DNA of 64,000 bases, taken from positions 2,684,501 through 2,748,500 of the forward strand of contig JAILWY010000005.1 of assembly GCA_022113835.1 (NCBI GenBank). Direction: 5' to 3'. How positions within the stretch are numbered: position 1 is the first letter of the stretch; each line of letters opens with the position of its first letter. This DNA is from Atopsyche davidsoni. Taxonomy: Eukaryota > Arthropoda > Insecta > Trichoptera > Hydrobiosidae. The notes beneath the pieces were generated by a model. That model searched no databases. It saw only the letters and a list, made by a program, of their open reading frames with translations, and was not told the origin of the DNA. Shown piece by piece: positions 10,501 through 24,210 of the stretch. The position numbers were made by a program, and so were the translations under genes.

Positions 10501-12599
10501 AAAATTCAATAAGAGCCATGTTTTTTAAAAAATTTGTTGGTGATTATAGACAGCCCAGTCGTTGACATCCTGTCATTCATCGCTGAGGGTACTCGCCTCT
10601 CGTCTCGGCGGAACCCGATCATAAAAAATCTGTAATGATACAGGAATTATGTTTAATTATGTATCGATGCTCTGCCCAGGACCGGCTGTGCGCGAGCATG
10701 TGATGTGCCAGAGCCTTCGGAATTCACCTGATTCGTTTAATTTAAAAAAAAAATACTTAAAACAATTTAACTGGGAACATCTTGGCATATTGAAATAGAC
10801 AAAAAAAAAATTACAGAAATTAGAGATAAAAAATTGTATGACACCAGCAAAGTTCATCATTACATTTCAAATTCAACTCAATTCAAAATATATTTGCTCA
10901 AGTATTTATAACTGTTAAATAGCTGTACCACTGTGCACTATCGCTTTATCAGTCAACCCTACCCATAAAAGTATGTAACTTTGTTTGTATAGTGACGCCA
11001 ATCACTCATTACTGCCGATTGGAAGCCATGGCTTAATTGATTTTAAAAAACCAAGTAGGAACAACATGGTTAGCTTTTGTAATTTTTACTGCTTTTTTAT
11101 TGCGAAAATTTATCTAGCACTAACATCTTAATTAAACATCTGCGGAATCGGAATTAATCACCTCTTAGCGGACGCTATAAATAAATCAATTACAAAATCA
11201 ACAAACACCGCATTGTGCTGTGGCGTCGAGCAATTAAAAACCTTTTACATTAATCGACGGCAGACATTCGAAAAAGTTGGTGGACCAAGTGACCTGTTCC
11301 TGCCATTACGCCTGGCTCTTGCTTATAATCGTTCAACAAATAATGGCCCTGGGTCCATAAAAAAGCGTCTTGCGAGAATCGTCCAATGCGAGAGGGTGGA
11401 ATATTTCCTCAGGAGCACATGGGACCTGAGAGGAAAGTTTCTTTTGGCTTTTAGCAGACGCTTTTGGGGATGATTTTTTTTTCTCCGAACGTACCCCGCA
11501 GACCGCAGAGGTCAGGTTTGGGGTGTGTGGGATTTTGAGATATTGGAGGCTGCTTTTGAAGGTCGCCCTAAGGTTGTTCGGCACCGTTTTATAAATAGAT
11601 ATTTATTATTATTGCAAATTTTTGTTTTTTTTTATTTTTGTTTAAAATTTTTAGCATTATCGTAAATTTAAAAGTATTCAACATTATTTACAAAATCATT
11701 AAGAAAACCAGTATATTTAATAATTTAAAAGCATCGTATATTAAAATATATTTAACAATGAAACTTAAAGTTTTAAAAGTATTAAAAATTTTGTGATATT
11801 TATTTTGTGATTAACGATATTTTAAAGAAAAAAAAATGTGGTCAATGTTTTTGTCCAAATATATTATATGAATTATTCAAATATTGTAGTCAATTATTTC
11901 AAATCTACAAATTAATTACTCGTAAAGAAGTGTTGGCCAACCATTACTTAACTATTTTACACCCAGAGCACAGAGTCAAGTACCCTCCTAGACCTAATAT
12001 AAACATACAACATCCAAAGTAAATTCACAAACTAAAGTGGTTTTTTAGGTAATTTAGAGGCTTTTACGAATTTAATTCACTTAAAACCACACACGATACC
12101 ATAATATAAATAAGCTTAGAGGATTAACTCAGCTCTTTCCTTACCGCACAGAATCGACGGCGGCCGCGTTATATATGCTTTGGGCCCAATTGTATTTTAA
12201 AACCTTTAATACTTAATATGTCTGGTTTCCAAGTACATTTGGTTCATTCATAAAACATCGCGGGAGGGAAGCAACCCTCATTCTGGTTCCGGGAACTATT
12301 TGGTAAGTACTCTATGCGGATGTCTACCCCAAGTATCGGCTTGACTTCTAAGGAAATAATTGGAGTGTGGTAAGGAATTATTATAACTAGCCTCATCTCG
12401 AATATGTTGTTTATTTTTCATCGCCGGAGAAGAACATACTTAAGTGTTTCGAGAATTATATTATCATTAAAAACAATTTTTTTTTTTTTCTAAAATAGTC
12501 TTGAGTTATTGAAATTTTTTGATAAAAATATTTTACAATTTTAAGAAGGCTTTAATGCCACAATATGCCTAATTTTCAACAACATCAAAAAGACAATAT
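7560..12599. other. AT-rich stretch without recognisable gene
   Basis: Nothing convincing was found. GC-rich patches lie at 7.87-8.06, 10.56-10.72, 11.28-11.58 and 12.14-12.33 kb. The last ends in a good plus-strand donor (TTTG then GTAAGT at 12303) after 23 open codons from 12234, but its acceptor is weak. A B-box-like CCCGGTTTTGAAAC lies near 8811 without a solid tRNA fold. The rest is A/T runs and short random frames. Confidence 0.4.
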
Positions 12600-12830
12600 T
12601 TAATTGGCATAGTAAGTACGTTGTTTCACTTGCTATGTACAAGTGACTCGTTGGTATAATTGTAAATGCACCAGCCATGTAAGCTTGGGGATGTGAGTTC
12701 AAATCCCACACAAATCACGATAATATTTTTCTGAAAGTTTCTTTAATCAATTTTCAATATTTGAAAAAATGTACTTAATCATTATCAATCAAAAAGACCT
12801 TGATTCATTAGAATACATAGTAAATTTCTG
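12600..12830 (+). mobile_element. tRNA-derived SINE, copy 1
   Basis: The plus strand holds a tRNA-like head: an A box around GTTGGTATAATTG, an anticodon-arm-like CCATGTAAGC, and a B box in GAGTTCAAATCCC. The middle part resembles tRNA-Thr with a TGT anticodon (inference). It is followed by a tail including AATATTTGAA and ATGTACTTAATCATTATC that is shared with the loci at 13.7-13.9 and 52.25-52.45 kb. Upstream, AATTGGCATAGTAAGTACG is shared with the 52.4-kb copy. Confidence 0.62.
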
Positions 12831-13709
12831 CAAATAGTCTTAAAGGATTACAAAAAATCATCATCATTTATGATTTTTGGTCTGCTGTTGCATATCGAAA
12901 AAATAACCATGCTTAAGGTTGACGTGTAAAAATTAAAAATTCATCGCTCCTCTCAACCCTTCACGAGCCCCCGAGGCGGCTCACCCGGCCAGGCAGTGGC
13001 GCTCCGTGGCGCGGGGCTCGCACAATTTAATCAACAAACTCAAACATAAATCTTAGCAAATACTCAATAATTCCGGTACTTTGTGCCTGCTCCCTACGTG
13101 CGCGTACGCCCGGCTTCTGTCCGGAGTAACTCAGCCAGGGGTCGTGCACCGCCGCCGATGAGTTCCACCACGTTGTCGACTCGACTCCAGCTGATTCATT
13201 AAAACTCTAACAGCGTAACTCAACCTCTAATATGCCCTAGTTGTGTACCTCTTTTATTTATTATATTAATTAAAAAAAATTGGTCAAATTTTAACATTGG
13301 GTACATACATGCAAATGACGGTTTAAATTCTCGTGTAGTCACAAAAACACAACGCCACCAAGTCGAAATAGCAAGGACACGAAGGATTGGATTTCATCTG
13401 TTTTTTTAATCGTTAGTAAATTTTTGGGTACTTGTTTTTTATCCGACCACCAAAAAACTTGTACCCAACCTTTATTTTTTTAACCTTACCTAACCTAACC
13501 CAACGAATCGAGCGGTCATGGAAATCTACAATGAACGAAATAAACGCCACAACGGAACTCATCGTCATATTATAGATTCTTATCTCTGCGAGTAGATGTA
13601 CATTAAAAAAATTTGGTGCTCGGATAAAAATCAAGTACCAATTTTTGTATCGTTTGAAATTGATAATCTTCTAAATGAATTTATAAAGTAATAAACCAAA
13701 AAAAAAAGT

Positions 13710-13925
13710 AAAATTGAAGTATGATTGATAATAATTAAGTACATTATATCAAATATTGTATAAAATATCATCGTGGTTTGTGGGGGATTTAAACCCACAT
13801 CTTCAAGCTTGGGGATGTGGGTTCAAACCCCCCACAAATCACGATCATATTTTTCTGAGAGTTTCTTTAATCATTTTTCAATATTTGAAATAATGTACTT
13901 AATCATTATAAATCAATAAAACCTG
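13710..13925. repeat. head-to-head inverted SINE copies (foldback)
   Basis: Two partial copies of the SINE meet head to head. The inner arms, 13771-13801 and 13814-13844, are 31 bp with three mismatches and contain the B-box GGGTTCAAACCCC. Outside them the SINE tail appears on both sides in opposite orientation (TTAAGTACATTATATC on the left, AATGTACTTAATC on the right). The right half has about 25 bases more than the left. Transcribed, it would form a long hairpin. Confidence 0.68.
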
Positions 13926-13929
13926 TATA

Positions 13930-15071
13930 TGCAAAATCGTACTTACTGTGAGACGGTCTTCACAAAAATCAATAATATATTGAAGTATGATGTTTGTTAT
14001 GATTTTTTCTGAGTTGTCTGTTCCTAAATAATAAAAATATATTTTCTAGTACAAAAAGTTTTCCACCTCTGAAATAAGTTATGTATGGATCATGTCGAAG
14101 CCGGTGAATTTTGTCAGCCTAAGTTATTACTTGCGAATATGTCACTGAGGCTCCCCGAACCCTCCGACTTCCACTGAAATCATTCCGCGAATCCGCAGAT
14201 ATCCCAAAACTCCCAAGTCCTCTTTGAGTTACATCAGTACTCGGCTTGTGTTCAAAAATATATATTTACTCTCTGAGATAGTCTGCTGAAGAATTAAATA
14301 CAACATTTCGTACCGTAAACCTAATTTATTTATACCCCTATAGAATTTATAAATTTTTATATGCTCTTATAATTATTAAATTATTTTTTGCAAACCCCGT
14401 AAAGAAATTTTTTTTTGTGTCCCTTTTATAAATTATTAAAAATATATCAATATTAGTTGATAAAACATAATTTTTATTATGTACATAAAGTTCTGCCTTA
14501 GTACAATTAACTGCAATGGACAAATATAATTTTAGCAGTTTAAGTCTTGATCGTTAATCAATAAATAAAACTAAACTAGCTTGTTAGCTATAAAGGCTCG
14601 AAAGAACACCCGCACCCCCCCAGGCTCCCCCCTTCGCTTACTATTCCGAGAGGAACTTTCCGGGACGGTTGTATTACCCCTAAAGTGAATGGGCCAGTAG
14701 CCATCGTGAATTATATAACGCGCCCCCAGATCTGCGCCCTTGAAAAGTTTCACGCGGACCCAAAGCCTCCATCGAAAAACAAAATGATTGCAAAAGACGA
14801 GAATATGAAAGCAACGCAGAGTGGAACAATTTTTATTTTGTTGAATAAAATATTTTTTCTACATATAAACATCTCATAATTTTTAAAATTATTTTATTTT
14901 AATATTGCTTATCATAATAGTCCGTAATTATTTCCTTCCCTTGACGATCTGTATTTTTTTTATGTGTGTGATTTGGTTGTTTGGTCTCATCTAAATTTCC
15001 TGAGCACAATATATTGTATTCTATGTGTCATCTAAGGGTGTTACTAAAATAATCAGAATCTTCCAATTAAC
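13930..15071. other. non-genic stretch with two GC-rich patches
   Basis: GC-rich patches at 14.12-14.24 and 14.60-14.78 kb are set in AT-rich DNA. No splice-bounded frame or repeat stands out. Confidence 0.4.
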
Positions 15072-15139
15072 AGCTTGTTTGGAGCAAACAGCTGTTTTGG
15101 GGCAAACTGCTTGTTTGGGGCAAACAGCATGTTTGCGTC
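15072..15139 (+). repeat. 18-bp tandem repeat, about 3.8 units
   Basis: Units AGCTTGTTTGGAGCAAAC (15072), AGCTGTTTTGGGGCAAAC (15090) and TGCTTGTTTGGGGCAAAC (15108) are followed by a partial AGCATGTTTGCGTC (15126). Each unit has an internal GTTTG...CAAAC dyad, so the array can form alternative hairpins. Confidence 0.88.
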
Positions 15140-18100
15140 ATTCATGGGCTTGTAGTACTGCACCACGTAAAGGTAGTAGTCTACTCGCGTGGTGATTGAA
15201 ATGTGAATCTATGGCTATGACCACCTGGGTCTTGTGAATGATTTAACAATATTGCAGGTAAACTATGCCTACGATTGCAACGGCTAGTTTATGTGGGTAC
15301 AGGTTTTATTGTATTGGGTATTTTTTGTATCGAAAATGCATTAGGAAATTGAAATAAAAGTTATGTATTTATTGAATATTATATAACCGACTATTTTCGT
15401 CCGACTAATGCTAGTAAAAATATTAAATGTGAATGTGTTTACTTTCACAAATCTATAACATAAGTATTAATAAAACGAAATGGTCAAAGAGACTACTGAA
15501 AATGAACACTGAGAGAGTGAAAGCTTTTTCACAATAAAAAGACATCAGTAATTCTTTTATGTATCTAAAGAGTGAAATACCTGTAAATGCCTCATGTATG
15601 CATATTTATTTAACAGTGCACTATGAAGTATAACTTTTTTTTATTGATTGATTTTTCTAAAGCGTTTAAACATATTTAAAATCACCATACAATTAATTAA
15701 TAGTTTACCTGATCTGTCTAATAAATTGTTTTACTTTTATTAAATCAAACTTAAGTTTTTGGGATAAAACACTATAGTTTGTTTTAACGTAATTGTACAC
15801 TAAATAAAAGAATAACATTTAAAGCATATCAAGTGAATCAAAAAATGGTCATTTTAGATTTGTTTCATTTTAGAAACACACGAAATCAAAAAAATATAAT
15901 AAAATAGCTTACCAAAACACATATTTGTAACCGTTTATTTAACCTTGCTTACCACTACTGAATGCAGTGCAGTTCGCTTAACTACCTATTATTATTTCAA
16001 TGTATAATTATATTTTTTTGAAAAGCATATTTTTATAAAAAAAACCTACGCACCTGGTTGATATGACAAGAAATTACATCAGTTATATGCGCATACAACG
16101 ATGTAACAAGTTTCATCTTATCTTTCTAAACGTTTGCATAGTGTTCTTTATCGAAACTTACACGTACGAGCGGTCCGAGGTGTACTATCTGGATTACAAG
16201 TTTCTACCTGAACTTTGGTATTGTTTTCGTGTTGTACGATAGAGAAACTTGTGGGTATTTTATTCCGTACAATCAGATGTCATTATCCGGCTTTGGCTGT
16301 TAGACCAACTTGTGGTCAATCTGAGTACATTCGGCTTTATATGATTATTGTTGTTAGAGAACGAGATTTGGAATCGTGATCCCGTTATAGTCCGTGTAGA
16401 TACAGAAGCCTACTTTAGAAAAAGTATTGTATTCGTTGGTTAGATATAAATATAAAAGAATTCATTTATATTAATATAAAATAAACATTATACATTTAAT
16501 ATTGTAAAACTCATGTCGAAGGTATGAAGAAGGTAAATATGTGTAATGAATTTTTTTTTAATTTAAACTTTGTACGGTTATGAAATAAAACCAAATATTT
16601 AAAATTTATTAAAAAGTTTATATTCTTAATGGCAGTAAGTCAGTGAGTCTTTCGCGAGTTCAACATACAAAAGAATTAGAATACATGTAAAAAGTCCCAG
16701 CACGAGGAACAAAACGTCGGAGAACTGAAAACTTCGAGCACCTCAACACCTAAAATCAGCTTTTTGTATTTATATTGCGAAATTCACATTTAAAATGTCT
16801 CGAGTTGATTTCGTCAAATTCAGACCTTCTAAAATTTTACTTGTAATGTAACTCACATGTAAGATTTCACCACAAGTTTACGTAGTATACTTTGATATTA
16901 TTAATGTTAACGCAAATTCTTGGTTAGTTTAAAGTTTTTATGTTTTCTTAGCTGGAAAACAAGGAGCACATAAGTTTTCATACATTTAAGTTTGTATACC
17001 AGAGAGAAAACAAGCATTACAAAATTAGGACACATATCTATTATTTAAATAAGTGGATTTAACTAAAAATGAAAAAAATATAAATTCAATTAATATTTTA
17101 GCTAGAACATATTCTTATATGGTAGTCACAATCCAAATAAGTAAAAAAACTCAGTACCCTTTAACACATAAATTTAAAATTTATTAAAGAAATTTTTGGC
17201 ATTGATTTTATATCAAAATTCAGCTTTTATAAATTTATGAGATTTTTTTATACAAGTGTTTCATAACAGTTCTATTTTTTTATTGTGTTGAACAAAATAA
17301 GATAAACAAAGTTATTAATTAATAAATACAATTTCAACCCTTAAAATTTTGCCGCACCACCGTTGCTCGATAGAAACATCTCGATTATTAGAACCTCCAA
17401 GGGAAACCTTTCAGGGTATTTAATAACATCCCTGGCGCAGGTTGCGAGCAAGGCTTGGCTTATCCGGCGAGTAAACTTAACTTCCTTATAGGTATCTGTA
17501 AGACTTCCGTGTTATAGTAAGTACGAGCTTTTAAGAAAAAACTTTGCTTTCCGAGCTTCCGTACATGGGAGACTTACAATATTGATGCAATAAGGAAAAA
17601 AAACACTTAGAAATTGGCCCTATATCAACTAGATAAAGCGCTTTGGAAATATTATTTTTCAGTATAAAAATTCCAATATACTCGTACATAATAATAATAT
17701 GAAAACGCCAAAAAAATTAAATTTTAACTCACACTTGTAGAATTATAATATTTAAATTAAATAATTTTTTCTAAAAACTTGTCTGTTTGAATCACAATAT
17801 TATTTTTTAAAAACAACTTCATAATAATAACTATAAATAATCTCGTATTTATTTTTGTCATCGTTGAATAAGGTTATTCCCTGAAAACGTAGAGTATGAA
17901 TATTATCGTGGAACGGGGATGAATTATTAAGTCACATGGTTGCAAATAACATAGAAATATTTATGAATGTACTTTTTAGCCATTTTTGTCGCTAAATTAT
18001 TTAGCCAAAAGACTTATTAATTAAGGCCTTACGACGATAGGCAAAAAATCTCCATATCAGATATTAGACACAGGAAAAAAAAGGCATGAAATTTCTGATC

Positions 18101-21100
18101 CCATCGAAAGAGATTTAAATAAAATGATTATAATGTTGTAAACACGACAAGCCAGATTTATTTATGTCACTGAGTTTGTAATAATTGATAACATCTCAGT
18201 ATTCAAATGACTCGGTAATCACATAAACTCAAGGTATAAAGTCGATGTAAAACACGCTGGTATTTGGTGAAAAATCTACGAGATATTTGATTGAAATGTT
18301 TTGACGTTGTAAAGCTGTCCTCGGATACTTAAAATTCGTAATTAATGCGATGAATTTTTATTTATTTTACTAATTTAATCTAATGGTTGATAAAAATGTG
18401 TTTTGGGAAATGTTCAAAATATAATAAAAATAGATATGGCATTCAAACATATTACCAATACTTTATTTTTCCTTTAAAAAAAAATAGGTACTTTACTGTC
18501 AAATATATCACTTGGGCACTAACTATAAATTTAAAACTGTAAAAATAATACCGCACTTTGGAAAATTATGTATTAGGAACTTTAGGGGACATGATAAAAA
18601 AAACATTACGTATTTTTTTAAGATTTTAGCTACTTATCCTAGAGTTGAGTAAACCATACGATCTATACGATCGAACCATACGATGTTTTAATAATATAAC
18701 CATTGAGGCATACATCACGCCTAATGCTACTTTTAAAGAAATCTACCAACATTTACAAGTGTAAAGTGAACATCTATTATAATTGTACAAAGGACGCATT
18801 CCTTATATAATCGTCAGTAAATATCTTACAGTACGCATACTGGTTTGAAATAAACCTTCAGATTTTTTGACTATACATACACTTTCAGGTTTATAGCATT
18901 TTGAAAAAAATTGAAAAGCAAATCAGTTTAGTTTATATCTGAGTTATAAGAAAAACATAAAAACATACAATTTAAGACAATGTATAAAATAAATAAATAA
19001 ACATATATATAAGCAATCCAAATGAATTTACAATATATGTTCAAGGCCATAAAACGTGGTTTTACTTGAAAATCAGAAATTTATACGCGATTTTTATCTT
19101 TCTCTGAATTAAAATTAAAACATACAAATTAGATATCAAAAGCAGAAGAAAAAAACTTTATTCTATGATTTTATCGCTCTCCTTTGACATAATAGGACTT
19201 CTGAAATGTTGAATGGAATTTTTGAAATCTCCTTGACATTTGCTTCACGGCTGTGGAAATATGCGTCCAACATCAAATAAACTTGTGTTATCATAACGGA
19301 GAGATCTCAAAGGAATTCGTTTAGTAAGACTCCATTATTTGATTAAAATAATAAAACCATATGGGCTTCTTGATGTTTCCCAACAACTGTCTAATTTCAC
19401 AATGTGCCGTGTAAGAAAGCTCCCTAATAGATTTCCAAAATTCTTCGTATACTAATTAAAATCTATTAAAAACTTTCACAGATGCTTAAAATTGGATTGG
19501 AGTTGTAAAACAAATCAATTTGAATAAATTAAAACATCTTATTTTAATTAAAAGTTTCTACTGGATTATCGCTCTTTCATAATAACGAATCCTTATGAAC
19601 AGAAGAGTGGAATTTTTTTTTTATATTGAATCTATTAATCTTAAAATCTATGGAATTTACAATAATATTCATGTATGAAATTTGAAGGTAACTTTTGATT
19701 ATGAAAACATTTTAATAATTATTGGCTTAATTTTACTTTGTTTTCAATAAGAATGACAAAAATTTTAATTAAAATATCTGTGGATAGTATAATATACCAA
19801 GCAAAATAGAGGTATGTGTAATATTTAGTTACTTAACTTACTATGTTGTTATTTTAGCTTATTTTCAACTATTTATTTATAAATTCATGATGATTTGATA
19901 TGACAAGTAATATTTTAAAAATACTAACACATTGCAAAATAATTGTTTTTTGTGTAGTAAAGAGTATTCTAAGTATCTGCAGTTTAACAAAAACTTTAGA
20001 TAAAAATTACATACACTATAAAAAGTAAATAAAATATTTAATATGCGTTAAATCAATTATATTACAGTCGATCGGAAGATTAACACACTAAGTGAATGGT
20101 ATTACATTAATCACACAGTAAAAGTAATGGTACAAGTAGACTACTAAATAATATTTTTTTCGTTCAGTATTCCTTTCCACAAAATGAAACAGTCCATCTT
20201 GAGCTTACGTAAATATTTATCAAATCATATTACCAAAGTTTTCATTCCATAATCTCAAATATGAGATTTCTTCGAACACACAGTCTCGATGCATAGATTC
20301 GTTTACCTTTCAAACGGCATCTCTGTAAGATCAAAGGTGAATCGACGGTACGGGGAGCCGCCTTTGAGTTTGTCTGGACTGGACGAGCAGTCGGAAACTC
20401 CCATTGGACTAAAAGCATTTAAACGCGGATCTGATAGATTTACTAACAGGAACTGGAAACAATTTTTCTGAAAACTAATAAAAAAAATCTATGTTCGGTG
20501 AATTTGAAAATTTTGGATAAAATTCGCTTGATTAATGTTTTTTTGGGTAAGAAAAATAACGAATCTTACTTGACTGCGTAACTAACAAATATAATATATA
20601 TATCTATAAAAAATTAAATCGATGATTTTCTTTGAAGGTACTGACATGTTATAAATAATTTATTAAAACACTGATAAATTTAAGCCATTTAATATTATAC
20701 TTTATTGCTCACATAATAAATTTTTATGACAGAATGCGCTGTTAAATAAAATCAATACTAAAAAATATACATTGACAGATTATAAAATAAACCTAAATTA
20801 AAAATGTATGTTATATAAAACAATATGCGTACATAAATGAAACAAAATGAAAACATTTTTTCTAATTAAAAAAAATAATTTATTCTGAGTGGCTGTAGAT
20901 ATTTCCTTTCGTAATAATATTTACTTTTAAAATTTACAATTAGCGAAATTCTGTTTTCTTTACAAAGGAAAAAAGGAAATTTTATAAATTATTTTAAGCA
21001 TTAATTTTGAAGGCAAGTATAATAAAGATTTTTCTTAATAACATTGTTCAAACAGGTTTACATTTCACCCTTAAGGACATTTTGTTTATATTTCCCCGAA

Positions 21101-23016
21101 AAGGAAATTCATTTTACAGCCCCGTCTAGCGAGTCCCGCCACTCTCGGCTTCAGCTGAAAAAAAAATGACTTCCACATCAAAAAAAAATCCGCGTAATCC
21201 TGTGGTAGCGAATTGTCAGATTTAGTTGTATCAGTGACCACCAAACTTTTTCATCTCTGTGGATATTTAAAAAATTATATATCTTGAAACATTTATATAA
21301 AAATTATTAACGGAAGGTTTTCTAAGGGTGCTCCTTGGTCATGATTTACGATGAAAAGAATATTATTTTGTATTATATAAATACACTTTATTACAAAAGA
21401 AGTAATCAATGTTTATGATACTAATCTAAACCGTATTGTGTACTTGACTATTAATATAAAATTTATTCTGATGTAGCATCGTTTGCTCTTAGATAATATA
21501 TTGATTATAGGTGTCTTTTGTGTAAAGTACTTCAAAGTGAAAATATGAATAAAATGATGTTTTTCATTCAGACAATTAAACCTGTGCGTAAAGGCTGAAA
21601 AACCTTTAAATATATAAGAAGTGATTGTATTGTATTAAAAAACGCCAAATTTTAAGGGTTTTTTTACACTTTTTATTTATAAAAATGTTGAAAAACTCTT
21701 CTTTCAATATAAGAAGACATCCTCTTGTAGGCATGTCACGTGTTTTACTTACATAGTTATTACTTTATACGTGAAGATATAAAAAAGTCATCTATGTCAC
21801 AAATAATAGGACACCCTGTTGGTATTCATCTGAGAACAAAAGTGTTAAAAAGAGATTATTTCTTATATTTATCATATAATGTAAAATACTTGTATACAGA
21901 CAATATGATATTCCTTCTGAAATCACTGACTTGTGTCAGAACCTCGCTAACAACAATTCTTCAGAAAGTTCTAATATATCCCACAGTCATTGTCACTCAA
22001 TAAAGATCTATGAAATTATATACCACAGGAAAAAAATCTTATATAATAATAAACAGCTCTTTATTGAAAATAACTGCAAATACGAAATATACTGATTTGT
22101 ACTGCTTAAAAAAACCATGAACACTCTCACAGCATCAATATATATTCAGAGAGATGTTCATTAACTGCCTCTGAAGAGAGACACGTTATGAAGAATAATA
22201 AATCAGAAAACAATAAATATATGGAAAAAATCTAAATTAAAAATTAATCCGGTTCGAGTCCGCGCTATTTGAAACACCGCCAACGCCATCTCGTTTCCGC
22301 GGCGGGAAGCTCTCGCCCAATATCGCTGAAGGCGGCGCGTGACTTGCCTGCGCATTACTTCCTCATCTTGTGCAGGCTGCAGGGCCGCCACAGGCTTTAA
22401 TTTATTTATTAAATATTTGTAATAAATATTCTCAGCTTTATTTTAGAACGAAAGCACTTTCGGCGAGGCTTTCATTGCATAGTGGACAGATTTTTTTCAA
22501 AATTTTATTCAATTCAAAAAATAACCTCATTGATATATATACTCCAAATTTTATAAATTTATTTGTGTATCTTCTTTTGTAAAGCTCATAGTTTAACATA
22601 AACATATCAGATATTTCAAAGTGAAAATAAAAATCGTGTATTTTAAGACAGATTGTTTATAAATAATTATTGTAATATATAACTTTTTTTGTGCCAATTC
22701 GCATTTTCTTTGCTTAACTCGAAATGTGAGTAGAACTTAACTGCAAATTGTCAATGAATTTTTTTTTTTTTGACTTGAAAAATCAAATAAAAATATGTAT
22801 TTTTGAGTATTTCATTTGTATGTTCTTTACCCCAAAAATATTATACGCCGTTTGAGATAAGTAAACTACATACCGACTTGCGATAAAAACACTTCTTAAC
22901 GAGTAGTGCGCGAGCACCAAATACATAATAAACATTTTTTATCTCACAAGTGAGTCTGGTACAATAATAAATTAGCTGCACAAGATGAGGGCGATAGGCC
23001 GGCGGGGGTGGAGGTT
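15140..23016. other. long AT-rich stretch without recognisable gene
   Basis: Nearly 8 kb with no gene or multi-copy repeat I can support. Small GC-rich patches lie at 16.15-16.40, 17.35-17.48, 20.29-20.42 and 22.24-22.39 kb. The last contains a B-box-like GGTTCGAGTCC at 22250 but no A box or tRNA fold before it. Frames present are short and AT-rich. Confidence 0.4.
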
Positions 23017-23066
23017 GGCCACCCCTGGCCACCCCTGGCCACCCTTGGCCGCCCCTGGCCGCCGCC
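23017..23066 (+). repeat. GC-rich 10-bp tandem repeat, 5 units
   Basis: GGCCACCCCT occurs at 23017 and 23027, GGCCACCCTT at 23037, GGCCGCCCCT at 23047, and a degenerate GGCCGCCGCC at 23057. It is almost pure G+C in a region of A/T-rich DNA. It lies in frames on the minus strand that give proline/glycine-rich peptides, but nothing else supports coding. Confidence 0.88.
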
Positions 23067-24132
23067 CGCGGTAGGCGCAAGCAATATTTGATGAAACATT
23101 GTGAAATTATGCAGGACACTTGTCTGGAAAATCCAGGGGCCACAAACCAAACAATAAAATATTGCTTTAATTCATAATTTATAGTGTGCTGCTAAAGCAA
23201 ATTATGAATAGTATGAAAATAAAATTTAAAGGAATATTAAGAAATTACCTAAACACAAATATGTAAAATAATATCACAATAAAATATAATAAATTAAATT
23301 AATAATTCAAAAAAGATAAATCTACACAATGTAATTTCTAGATTTACTCAGAACTCAAGCTTCAGAAGTTTTTTTTTTTTTACTTAAAAAAAACTCCCTG
23401 ATTATCATATTTTTTATAATATTAAAAAGACACATCTTCTTTAAGAAAAAAAAATATATATACAAATAATTTTTAAAAAAATAACAAACGTCCAGAAGTA
23501 AGTTTTATTCAAAAGTTGTCATGGCTGTTACTAAAAGTTTTTTATTATTATTGGAAAGCCGCATACTTTTAACATGTAGTGAAGTCATTTAAATAAAAAC
23601 GAAGTAGGTTTTTAGACTAGATAGATTTGTCGAATAAAAAAATTATACTTGACGCGGCTTAACATGTTTGAAAATATATTTAGTATATTTATGATACTCT
23701 CACTTTTTACAAATGGGTATTCCATAAAATTTATAAATATTATTTTGTTTGGAAAAAATATATTGAGTAATATGCATTTCATATTCGTATATTTAAAAAA
23801 AAATAATCATCTAGAAATCTTGCGATATTTAATATTATATTATTATAAAAATCTTCGAATTCTAGGAAATGTTAGAGTCAACAAGAATATCGACTTTTTA
23901 CTTCCGATTTAAATGTGAAAAAAATTATTACCTTATACGTATTTTTTAATTACTAAATCAAAATTAAAGAAAAACATTGTAAAAAATAGATATTTGGGGT
24001 CCAAAATATGGACATTTGGTTGGTGGTCTCGAAGCCGCGAAGTAACGACGGGATTTTTCCAAAATTACACAATTCCATTTTTCTCCATCACAGAGGGGTG
24101 CGACATGGTATTCCACCGATAGCCCGGCTTAC
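23067..24132. other. AT-rich stretch, no gene seen
   Basis: Mostly A/T runs. No repeat shared with the rest of the window and no credible coding segment. Confidence 0.4.
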
Positions 24133-24210
24133 CTCATATGTGGTTATTTTGAGAATGTGCCCTTGCTTACTTTTACGTTTATAGTCGGCACGTTGCATCC
24201 ACCCCCTCCT
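24133..24210 (-). CDS. weak candidate exon (unknown protein)
   Basis: On the minus strand an acceptor-like tract ending GTGGTGCAG (24211) precedes 26 open codons, RRGWMQRADYKRKSKQGHIL and six more residues, ending GAG before a good donor GTAAGC at 24132-24127. The frame is also open upstream for at least 26 codons, so the acceptor is a guess. The peptide is basic with no known domain. Support is one good donor and an open frame only. Confidence 0.18.

Noticed and set aside
13480..13502. CCTTACCTAACCTAACCC resembling insect telomere repeats (CCTAA)n
   Set aside because: Only two perfect units; chance in AT-rich DNA is a sufficient explanation.
22250..22262. B-box-like GGTTCGAGTCC suggesting a tRNA gene
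   Set aside because: No A box at the right distance and no cloverleaf can be drawn from the AT-rich DNA before it.
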